5,083 nucleotides of DNA. Source: Candidatus Woesearchaeota archaeon. Lineage in GTDB: Archaea > Nanobdellota > Nanobdellia > Woesearchaeales > DSVV01. The DNA lies in assembly GCA_016215305.1 (NCBI GenBank), contig JACRKI010000102.1, positions 1 through 5,083 on the forward strand, in the 5' to 3' direction. Position 1 is the stretch's first letter, and the number at the start of each line of letters is the position of its first letter. Made by a program: the position numbers and the translations under genes. Positions 1-5,083 of the stretch are shown here, one piece after another. The notes under the pieces were generated by a model. That model made no database searches. It was given only the letters and a program-made list of their open reading frames with translations, and was not told where the DNA came from.

Positions 1-82
1 CGTAAAGACAATTGAATGTTCTCAAAAAGGGGTTTCATCTTGGATATGGAAAAAGAAAAATCACAAGAGAGGAGCTCTATGA
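1..82 (+). CDS. 3' end of an upstream gene, possibly an antitoxin (partial)
   Basis: From base 2 a frame stays open for 26 codons and stops with TGA at 80-82. That stop overlaps the preferred ATG of the PIN gene (79-81) as ATGA, the usual four-base overlap of co-translated genes. The visible C-terminus is short, basic and tryptophan-containing (WIWKKKNHKRGAL at the end). No motif allows a family call. In VapBC modules a small antitoxin gene commonly sits just upstream of the PIN toxin with such an overlap, so an antitoxin is a reasonable guess from context only. An open frame of this length can occur by chance in AT-rich DNA, and frame 1 also ends nearby (TGA at 13-15), so the call is tentative. 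Confidence 0.35.
   Translation, partial: VKTIECSQKGVSSWIWKKKNHKRGAL
66..74 (+). promoter_or_regulatory. Ribosome binding site deciding the PIN gene start
   Basis: The purine stretch AGAGAGGAG ends four bases before the ATG at 79. It is the best Shine-Dalgarno-like match near any candidate start of the PIN gene and favours 79 over the in-frame ATGs at 16 and 46. A GGGG run at 29-32 is a weaker alternative for starts near 40-46. Confidence 0.55.
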
Positions 83-525
83 CAGAAGTAACTAAAGAAA
101 TTTCTTTAATAGATACAAATATTCTTGTTTATGCATACGACAGTGCAGATCCAAAAAAACAGAAGATTGCGAAAGCATTGCTCGAAAAATGTTGGAAAAG
201 AGAAACAATATATGCAATCTCCGCACAAAACCTTGCGGAATTCTTTGTCGTGGTGACACAAAAGATTCCAAACAAGATGCCTCTTGAAAACGCAGAGCAA
301 ATTATAAAGGATATAAGCACCTTTTCAAACTGGAATGTTTTGCATTATGAAGAAGGTACAGTTCAAAAAGCGATAGAGAGATATAAAGAGAAAAAGAAGC
401 ATTTTTGGGATGCGGTTATTGTAGAAACAATGAAAGAAAATGATATCAAACATATATACACAGAGAACGAAAAGGATTTCGAAATATTTGAAGAGATCAA
501 AGCAATAAATCCATTTACAGAATAG
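79..525 (+). CDS. PIN-domain protein, probable VapC-like ribonuclease
   Basis: This 148-residue protein spans a single PIN domain, the Mg2+-dependent ribonuclease fold of VapC toxins and related RNA-processing enzymes. The N-terminal motif LIDTNILVYAYD supplies the first acidic residue (D12). The second lies in NLAEFF (E54), the third in FWDAVIV (D111), and TENEKDF near residues 128-134 supplies the fourth acidic position and conserved TEN turn. The order and spacing match PIN proteins of the VapC/COG5573 type, and the length is usual for them. No membrane segment or extra domain is seen. ATG at 79 is chosen because it follows a good ribosome binding site, overlaps an upstream stop as ATGA and puts the first Asp near the N-terminus; starts at 46 or 16 would add 11 or 21 charged residues. 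A toxin role is inferred from the family and the overlap; a housekeeping RNA nuclease is also possible. Confidence 0.85.
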   Translation: MTEVTKEISLIDTNILVYAYDSADPKKQKIAKALLEKCWKRETIYAISAQNLAEFFVVVTQKIPNKMPLENAEQIIKDISTFSNWNVLHYEEGTVQKAIERYKEKKKHFWDAVIVETMKENDIKHIYTENEKDFEIFEEIKAINPFTE

Positions 526-536
526 AAATCCCCAAA

Positions 537-546
537 CTATATATAG
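537..546 (+). promoter_or_regulatory. TATA-box promoter of the AAA+/VWA operon, probably leaderless
   Basis: CTATATATAG in the 44-base gap after the PIN gene matches an archaeal TATA box. Its centre is about 28 bases before the ATG at 570, so transcription starting at the usual archaeal distance would begin at or within a few bases of that ATG. No Shine-Dalgarno-like sequence precedes the ATG (TTTTTCTCTAAGCC), which fits a leaderless message. The position is read from sequence; promoter activity is inferred. Confidence 0.6.
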
Positions 547-569
547 CACCAACTGTTTTTCTCTAAGCC

Positions 570-1619
570 ATGACACTTACGCAAATGCAAAAGATATTTT
601 TGACAGAAAAAGACATCTTACCAGACATTATTGGCCAAGACAAGCTCAAAGAAGAGCTAAAATCTGCGTTGGCGATGGGAAGAAACATTGTCATTTTAGG
701 ACCGCCGGGCATTGGAAAGACAACATTGGCAAAGAATGTCGCAAAATTATTGCCAGATGTGGAAGTCAATGATTGCTTATACCACTGTCTTCCAAAACAA
801 CCAGTCTGCCCGCAATGCCAGTCTGGAAAAAAGACAAAAACAAAAATCAGCAAAGGCACAGAGCGCTTTATCAGAATTCAGGGAAGTCCAGATTTAACAG
901 TCGAAGATTTGTTTGGAGATATTGATCCAATAAAAGCGTTGGAGTTTGGTCCATTAAGTATGGAAGCGTTTACGCCAGGAAAAATATTCAAGGCAAACAA
1001 TGGAGTTCTTTTTTTCGATGAGCTGAACAGATGCCCGGAAAAATTACAGAACGCGCTTCTCCAAGTATTGCAGGAACATATTGTCACGATTGGAACCTAT
1101 GACATTGATTTCCCTGCGCAGTTTATTTTTATTGCGACCATGAATCCGCAGGATTCAAACACAGAGCGTTTAAGCGATGTCCTACTTGACAGAATGGATA
1201 TGCTCACTATGGCGTATCCGGAAACAATGGAGCTTGAAGAAGAGATCGTGCTCGAAAAATCGCACAAACTTATGGTGACAGTCCCAAGCAATATTTTGAG
1301 GTATATCACCGGATTTGTGAGAGAACTCAGAGAAAATAAAAATCTGGAAAAAGTGCCGAGCGTCAGAGCGACGATTGGAATATATGAACGTGCGCAAAGC
1401 ACTGCGCTTTTGCATAACAGAGAAGAAGTCGCGATTGATGATGTCAGAGCAGTGATTCCTTCAGTCATTAGCCACAGAATAAAATTAAAACCAAGCATTC
1501 GCTATCTTCAATCAACGCAGCAATTTCTCGAGAAAGAAGTGGAAGAGTATACAGAGCATGGATTAGGGAAGCAGGCAAAAGAGCAGCGGTCGTTTGATGA
1601 AGACGATGGTTCTCCCTGA
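570..1619 (+). CDS. ChlI/MoxR-type AAA+ ATPase
   Basis: This 349-residue protein is a helix-2-insert clade AAA+ ATPase resembling magnesium chelatase subunit I. Visible motifs: Walker A GPPGIGKT (44-51), Walker B VLFFDE (146-151), sensor 1 in ATMNP (N192), a likely arginine finger in LLDRMD (R208) and sensor 2 in PSVRAT (R266). The segment GSPDLTVEDLFGDID (105-119) is the family's insert region, and the helical lid follows sensor 2. Between Walker A and that insert lie four cysteines (C69, C73, C80, C83; Cx3Cx6Cx2C), a possible metal-binding knuckle. ATP hydrolysis in a ring is expected from the family. The gene overlaps a VWA gene, as in ChlI-ChlD, RavA-ViaA and NorQ-NorD pairs, so it probably drives ATP-dependent remodelling of an unidentified client. 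The window contains no tetrapyrrole gene, so a chelatase role is not supported. The start is fixed by the leaderless-type promoter; no earlier start is plausible. Confidence 0.93.
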   Translation: MTLTQMQKIFLTEKDILPDIIGQDKLKEELKSALAMGRNIVILGPPGIGKTTLAKNVAKLLPDVEVNDCLYHCLPKQPVCPQCQSGKKTKTKISKGTERFIRIQGSPDLTVEDLFGDIDPIKALEFGPLSMEAFTPGKIFKANNGVLFFDELNRCPEKLQNALLQVLQEHIVTIGTYDIDFPAQFIFIATMNPQDSNTERLSDVLLDRMDMLTMAYPETMELEEEIVLEKSHKLMVTVPSNILRYITGFVRELRENKNLEKVPSVRATIGIYERAQSTALLHNREEVAIDDVRAVIPSVISHRIKLKPSIRYLQSTQQFLEKEVEEYTEHGLGKQAKEQRSFDEDDGSP

Positions 1620-2799
1620 CACCCCCCAGCAAAAAACAGAAGTCAAGGATTTTGAAGAGATAGAAGAGCATTCTGGAAAACTTGCGTTTCAAAATGTGGA
1701 AGATAAATTGATGCATTCGATCATGGAAAATGATCAGTCTGTGATAGAAAATGCAAAAATAATCAAAGACTCAATAAACCAATCACTGAATTCTTTTACA
1801 CCAGATATGATGTTTGAGCAGTTTGTCAAGAATTACAAAATGGCAAAGCAGATTTTCGGAGACAAACTCATTAGGCAAATGACAGGCTATGATGAGAAAT
1901 ATGTAGAGAAAAATATTCGCATCCCTGAATTTCAACGGGACATGAAACAAAAAATGTGGGAAAAATATGAATTGCTGCAGGACCAGGGATTACTTGGAAA
2001 GCATGGAGAAATCACAGAAAAAGGAATTGAACTTGCGGCAGTGGAAATGTATGTGGAAGAACTTGATTCTTTGCAGGCGCATGGACTCCTGGGAGAACGA
2101 TTGTGGGAGAAGCAATCGCATTATGGAGCTCCGATGGATGTCAGAGAATTCCACAAAGGAGATCGTTACAAAGATATTGCACTGAGAAGAACAGTAAAAA
2201 CAGCAGTGCGAAGACAGCATCCAAAATTAAAAAAAGAAGACATGAAAATGTTCACAAGGCAGGCAAAAGGAAAAGTGGACATCATCTATGCGCTTGACGC
2301 GTCAGGAAGCATGAAAGGCGCAAAAATTGAAACATGTAAAAAAGCAGGAGTGGGGCTTGCGTTTAAAGCGCTGCAGGAAAAAGATGAAGTGGGATTAATT
2401 GTGTTTGGCCAGAAAATACAAACAGCGATTGCGCCGTGCAGTGATTTTGGAACATTGCTGAAAGAAATGACGCGAATTCAGGCATCCAAAGAAACAGATC
2501 TTGCGGGGTGTATTATGAAAGCAATGGAATTATTTCCGCATCATGAAGCGACAAAACATTTGTTGCTTTTGACAGATGCAATGCCTACAGTGGGCAAAGA
2601 ACCACTCAAGGCATCGCTTGAAGCAGCAGAGAAAGCAGCTGCGGCAGGAATTACTGTTTCTGTCATTGGAATTAAATTAGACGCGACAGCACGAAAGTTT
2701 GCAGAGCAGTTGGTCGAGATTGGCAAAGGAAAATTCTATATTGTGGAAAATCTGGAAGAATTGGATAAGATTGTTTTAATGGATTATTATGGGAACTGA
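1597..2799 (+). CDS. VWA-domain protein, ChlD/CoxE-like partner of the AAA+ ATPase
   Basis: This 400-residue protein has an alpha-helical N-terminal half (about 15-200, charged, probably partly coiled) and a C-terminal von Willebrand A domain (about 226-395). The MIDAS metal site is complete: DASGS (D234, S236, S238), T300 in KETDLAG and D327 in LLLTDAMP. The segment before the VWA domain contains GDRYKDIALRRTVKTAVRR (188-206), a basic helix of the sort seen just before VWA domains in archaeal ChlD-like proteins. In related pairs the VWA subunit binds the AAA+ ring and recruits the substrate; that role is inferred here. No signal peptide or membrane span is seen, so it is cytosolic. It overlaps the ATPase gene by 23 bases, implying coupled translation. 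A TTG at 1594 or an ATG at 1606 are alternative starts; no strong ribosome binding site separates them. It ends 19 bases from the convergent gene. Confidence 0.92.
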   Translation: MKTMVLPDTPQQKTEVKDFEEIEEHSGKLAFQNVEDKLMHSIMENDQSVIENAKIIKDSINQSLNSFTPDMMFEQFVKNYKMAKQIFGDKLIRQMTGYDEKYVEKNIRIPEFQRDMKQKMWEKYELLQDQGLLGKHGEITEKGIELAAVEMYVEELDSLQAHGLLGERLWEKQSHYGAPMDVREFHKGDRYKDIALRRTVKTAVRRQHPKLKKEDMKMFTRQAKGKVDIIYALDASGSMKGAKIETCKKAGVGLAFKALQEKDEVGLIVFGQKIQTAIAPCSDFGTLLKEMTRIQASKETDLAGCIMKAMELFPHHEATKHLLLLTDAMPTVGKEPLKASLEAAEKAAAAGITVSVIGIKLDATARKFAEQLVEIGKGKFYIVENLEELDKIVLMDYYGN

Positions 2800-2818
2800 A
2801 GAGAAAGATTTGAAGAAA

Positions 2819-4108
2819 TTATTTTGCGGCGAGTGAGGTTTCTGAGGTGAGAGGATATTTGATTACATCAATTCTTTCCATGACGCGATTAGTTGCATGA
2901 CAGAGAGCAATATAAAGATCCCTATATTTTCTTTCCCAACCATCAATCTTTTTTTGTTGTCGAGCTTCATAGATAACATGGCTTCCTGGATTTGGAGGAA
3001 GGTCATATCCATGCCCATGCAAATCTGAAACCATTAGATCAACACGAACTTGAAATCGGGAATTCTGAAGCGTCGGAAGAACATAGGTTGCTGCATTTTT
3101 ATTTCCCCCAGTCTTTTCTCTGCTTCCTGTGAAAAAGCGATCTTCAATGATAAAAGAATTATCATATTCCCAGACGCCCGGAGAAACAGAAACGAGTTTT
3201 TTGCCAAAAAGAACAGAATAGTGATCACCAAAAGAATGTTGTCTGTTGACAAGTTTCCCCAATAAACCTAAAGCGTCTTCTCGTGATCGAGTAACATTGA
3301 ATACACCAACCATATCACTCACACGAGAACGAACAAAGAGATATTCGAGAGGATTTGGAGGAGAAAAAGGACTAGTAGGCAAATCAAAAGGAGTTGGAAG
3401 ACCATAATAATGCATACCGCCAAAAGCTTCGCTTACTTTAGAAGGAAGAGAAGATAATTTTCTTTGAGGGGATTCTGAGAGAACAGAAGTGAGAGCAGCA
3501 TGTTCCTGCAATCCTTCACAAATATAACGAGCAAATTTTAAACCCATTCTATAGGGATCTTTAATGCGGAAAAAAGTAAAAGCAACAGGAAATTGAGGAG
3601 AATCATCTATTCTATGTGCCCCATGTCGAAAACCAAGATGAATTGGTTTATCCAAACGAATCTGAGACTGTTTTTGATCATATTCTGCAACAGCGCTCAA
3701 AACAGTAGCAGTATCAGGATCAAAACGAGAACCTGTATCCAGAACTTTCTGAAGATGCGCACCATATCCTGCAAGATAACTTCCATCTGTTTTATATTCG
3801 TGGACATCATATGGTTGCGGGCGGGGAGCTGGCCGTTGTTGTCGTGCAAAAAAAGAAGAAGCTACATGCATATGTGGAACAGCAGCATCAAGGTAACTCA
3901 TCAACGCTTGTGCAACACGTTCTTCAGCTTCCTCTCTTCGTGCATTTCGTTGTGCACGAGTTCCTTCAGAAAAAATATCATCAATGTTCAACACAACACG
4001 GCCTTTAGTTTCAATAAAGCGTTCTATAATGGGAGCAACGTGCATGAACAACGGCCACGTCGGATCAAGAGGTCCTTCTAAAAGCTGTTCAATATTTGAA
4101 TTTACCAC
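2819..4108 (-). CDS. Unrecognised protein with weak RelA/SpoT-like nucleotidyltransferase motifs
   Basis: I do not recognise this protein of about 429 residues. It is soluble, with no signal peptide or membrane span. The N-terminal part has a charged helix (about 48-72, many Arg and Glu) and a Pro/Arg/Gln-rich linker (89-99). The C-terminal half shows possible RelA/SpoT-like elements in the right order: RIKDPYRMGLK (181-191; R, K and K spaced as in RxKxxxSxxxK, but Arg replaces Ser), SDMVGVFNVT (264-273; like DLIGIRI), then a beta-rich region with RVDLMVSDLH (355-364) and GSHVIYE (375-381), like EVQIRT..MH and AHWxYK. The usual catalytic Glu is not evident, so activity is uncertain. The GTG at 4108 is preferred because GGAAGGTG lies five bases upstream; a TTG at 4132 would add eight residues. 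Arginine codons are about 23 CGN to 9 AGR, unlike the AGA-rich neighbours. The gene is monocistronic and convergent with the VWA gene. The reading frame is certain; the function is not. Confidence 0.8.
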   Translation of the reverse strand: MVNSNIEQLLEGPLDPTWPLFMHVAPIIERFIETKGRVVLNIDDIFSEGTRAQRNARREEAEERVAQALMSYLDAAVPHMHVASSFFARQQRPAPRPQPYDVHEYKTDGSYLAGYGAHLQKVLDTGSRFDPDTATVLSAVAEYDQKQSQIRLDKPIHLGFRHGAHRIDDSPQFPVAFTFFRIKDPYRMGLKFARYICEGLQEHAALTSVLSESPQRKLSSLPSKVSEAFGGMHYYGLPTPFDLPTSPFSPPNPLEYLFVRSRVSDMVGVFNVTRSREDALGLLGKLVNRQHSFGDHYSVLFGKKLVSVSPGVWEYDNSFIIEDRFFTGSREKTGGNKNAATYVLPTLQNSRFQVRVDLMVSDLHGHGYDLPPNPGSHVIYEARQQKKIDGWERKYRDLYIALCHATNRVMERIDVIKYPLTSETSLAAK

Positions 4109-4113
4109 AACAA

Positions 4114-4121
4114 CACCTTCC
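4114..4121 (-). promoter_or_regulatory. Ribosome binding site deciding the start of the minus-strand gene
   Basis: On the minus strand GGAAGGTG is close to the archaeal consensus GGAGGTG and lies five bases before GTG at 4108-4106. This favours the GTG over the TTG at 4132, which lies upstream of this site and close to the predicted transcription start. Confidence 0.55.
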
Positions 4122-4141
4122 GCAATATACAAAATAAAATA

Positions 4142-4156
4142 CTTATAAAATATAAA
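4142..4156 (-). promoter_or_regulatory. TATA-box promoter of the minus-strand gene
   Basis: Read on the minus strand, TTTATATTTTATAAG contains two overlapping TATA-like elements. At the usual archaeal spacing transcription would begin around 4121-4127, giving a leader of roughly 13-19 bases that includes the ribosome binding site. The exact start cannot be fixed from sequence alone. Confidence 0.45.
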
Positions 4157-4182
4157 TGAAAAAGAAAAGAAGGCAAAAATAG

Positions 4183-4193
4183 TTTATATATAT
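4183..4193 (+). promoter_or_regulatory. TATA-box promoter facing the phosphoesterase gene
   Basis: TTTATATATAT preceded by the A-rich GCAAAAATAG (a plausible BRE) is the best TATA box in the window. It predicts transcription from about 4213 and a leader of about 85 bases to the ATG at 4298. A second, weaker candidate, TTTTTTAAAT at 4267-4276, would give a nearly leaderless message at that ATG. Together with the minus-strand promoter it makes 4109-4297 a divergent promoter region. Confidence 0.5.
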
Positions 4194-4297
4194 TGTGGCA
4201 TTTTTTTCAAAAATAAAGAGATAATCCCACAAATGTGTCAAAAGAGAACTCCCTTTCATCCACAGGTTTTTTAAATCCAGACAAAATAAAACAAGCT

Positions 4298-4921
4298 ATG
4301 AAAGTATTTGTTTTCGCGGATATGCATGGCAGTGAGACTGCGTTTAAAAAAATAGAAATAAAAGCAAAGCAGGCAGGTCTCTTGCTTTGTGGAGGAGACT
4401 TCACTATTTTTGGCCAGAAACAAAATCAGATTCTCAAAAGAATCAATGATTTGGGAAAACTCTGTTTACTCATCCATGGCAATCATGAAAATGCGAGTGA
4501 AGTGGAAGAGCAATGCAAAAAATACAAGAATATTTTGTTTATCCACAAAAAAGTGGTGCGGATTGGGTATTTGATTTTCATGGGGTATGGGGGAGATGGA
4601 TTTTCTCTCAGAGACAAAAACTTTGAAACCATTTTTGGACCAAGATTCATCATTGGAATGAAGAAGTATAAAGAAAATATTGAAAAAGAGGCAAAGAAAC
4701 CAAAAACAATCCTGATGGTGCATGGACCGCCGTATGGATCAAAGGTTGATGCGATTGAAGATCAGCATTGCGGGAATAAATCGTATCGTGATTTCTATTT
4801 GAAGAATAAAATTGATTATGTCTTTTCTGGACACATCCATGAATCAGCTGGCGCAGTTGAGCACATTAAGAATACCACATTAATGAATCCTGGTCCGTTT
4901 GGGGTTATTGTGGAGATGTAG
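4298..4921 (+). CDS. Metallophosphoesterase, COG2129-like (Icc-related)
   Basis: This 207-residue protein is a calcineurin-like metallophosphoesterase with every canonical metal-binding motif: DMHG (D8, H10), GGDFT (D34), GNHE (N62, H63), VHGPP (H142) and GHIHE (H179, H181), followed by the conserved NPGP near 197-200. The first motif beginning directly at MKVFVFADMHG and the GGDFTIFG segment resemble archaeal COG2129 phosphoesterases. These use two metal ions to cleave phosphomonoesters or phosphodiesters; the substrate is unknown. No signal peptide is present, so it is cytosolic. ATG at 4298 is preferred because the fold starts there and family members begin at this point. GTG at 4235 would add 21 residues without homologous character or a good ribosome binding site, although it lies within the predicted transcript. 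The gene stands alone, divergent from the unknown minus-strand gene and probably separately regulated. Confidence 0.93.
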   Translation: MKVFVFADMHGSETAFKKIEIKAKQAGLLLCGGDFTIFGQKQNQILKRINDLGKLCLLIHGNHENASEVEEQCKKYKNILFIHKKVVRIGYLIFMGYGGDGFSLRDKNFETIFGPRFIIGMKKYKENIEKEAKKPKTILMVHGPPYGSKVDAIEDQHCGNKSYRDFYLKNKIDYVFSGHIHESAGAVEHIKNTTLMNPGPFGVIVEM

Positions 4922-4954
4922 AACTGCACAAATAGAAAATGAGATAATATGCTA

Positions 4955-4978
4955 CTTTTCTATTCGAATATGAAAAAG
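4955..4978. repeat. Imperfect palindrome centred on TATTCGAATA
   Basis: The perfect palindrome TATTCGAATA (4961-4970) is flanked by CTTTTC on the left and GAAAAAG on the right, which pair except for one or two unpaired bases. It lies 33 bases after the phosphoesterase stop. It could fold as a hairpin or act as a dimeric protein site, and the T-rich GCTACTTTTCTATT at its left could aid termination of the phosphoesterase message. Function unknown. Confidence 0.4.
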
Positions 4979-5027
4979 CTAAGCGTACGACTTTACGAAG
5001 TAAATGTCGTACCCGATCTCGCTTAGC
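4973..5027 (-). terminator. Strong bulged hairpin with U-tract on the minus strand
   Basis: GCTAAGC (4978-4984) pairs with GCTTAGC (5021-5027), GTACGAC (4985-4991) with GTCGTAC (5006-5012) and TTTAC (4992-4996) with GTAAA (5000-5004), closing a GAA loop. This is a 19-pair stem broken only by a single T (5005) and an eight-base bulge CCGATCTC (5013-5020). Read on the minus strand it is followed by TTTTT (4977-4973), as in an intrinsic-type terminator for a gene entering from the right edge. It may instead be part of a structured RNA. The pairing is seen directly; the role is inferred. Confidence 0.4.
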
Positions 5028-5083
5028 AGTTGGCGAAAGAACTGGCACACGACAAACCATCATGTCCAGTGCTCTTATTCTCA

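Noticed and set aside
563..859. 98-codon open frame on the minus strand
   Set aside because: It is antisense to the N-terminal part of the AAA+ ATPase, whose Walker A motif is clear, and has no promoter or ribosome binding site.
570..2799. Naming the pair as magnesium chelatase ChlI/ChlD
   Set aside because: The folds agree, but the large chelatase subunit and the tetrapyrrole pathway are absent from the window, and many such AAA+/VWA pairs are not chelatases.
3593..4081. 162-codon open frame on the plus strand
   Set aside because: It lies wholly antisense to the minus-strand gene. The opposite frame has a promoter, ribosome binding site and protein-like composition, while this one is rich in Cys, Ile and Ser with no motif.
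4235..4297. Extended N-terminus of the phosphoesterase from GTG
   Set aside because: The 21 extra residues precede the natural first strand of the fold and lack a good ribosome binding site; ATG at 4298 fits the family.
4955..5027. Possible tRNA, because of TTCGAAT and a seven-pair outer stem
   Set aside because: TTCGAAT lies outside the stem rather than in a T arm, it has no GG-containing D loop, and the arms cannot be arranged as a cloverleaf.
4978..5083. Possible SRP RNA, RNase P RNA or 5S rRNA
   Set aside because: None of the conserved sequence blocks of these RNAs that I can recall is visible on either strand.
5023..5083. C-terminal end of a minus-strand gene entering from the right
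   Set aside because: A minus-strand frame is open back to a TAA at 5025-5023, but plus-strand frames are equally open over this short stretch and the 19 residues match nothing I recognise; kept only as context for the hairpin.

Overview
The window looks archaeal, most plausibly a small-genome (DPANN-like) or related archaeon. This is an inference. It rests on low GC, archaeal-type TATA boxes (TTTATATATAT, CTATATATAG) about 25-30 bases before likely transcription starts, at least one start that seems leaderless, GTG/TTG alternative starts, and protein families common in archaea (PIN-domain protein, ChlI-like AAA+ ATPase paired with a VWA protein, COG2129-like phosphoesterase). No rRNA, tRNA, CRISPR array or mobile element is visible, so the lineage cannot be fixed.

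Layout, left to right. (1) Bases 1-82 hold an open frame entering from the left edge. Its stop overlaps, as ATGA, the preferred start of a PIN-domain protein (79-525), an arrangement typical of VapBC-like antitoxin/toxin pairs. (2) After a short gap with its own TATA box comes a two-gene unit, 570-2799: a ChlI/MoxR-type AAA+ ATPase with a four-cysteine insert, overlapping by 23 bases a VWA-domain protein with an intact MIDAS. (3) A convergent gene, about 4108 down to 2819 on the minus strand, encodes a roughly 429-residue protein I do not recognise. It carries weak, correctly ordered resemblances to RelA/SpoT-type nucleotidyltransferases, and its arginine codon use differs from its neighbours. 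(4) A divergent promoter region of about 190 bases separates it from a metallophosphoesterase (4298-4921, plus) with a complete set of metal-binding motifs. (5) The last 160 bases have no confident gene but contain a strong bulged hairpin and several smaller stems: either a terminator for a minus-strand gene beyond the right edge or part of a structured RNA.

How the genes may work together. The AAA+/VWA pair is the only clear functional unit. By analogy with ChlI-ChlD, RavA-ViaA and NorQ-NorD, the ATPase ring would use ATP to remodel a client recognised through the VWA subunit. The client is unknown, and nothing here points to tetrapyrrole metallation. The PIN protein, the unknown minus-strand protein and the phosphoesterase each appear to have separate expression signals. 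The most interesting items are the unknown minus-strand protein and the structured right end.
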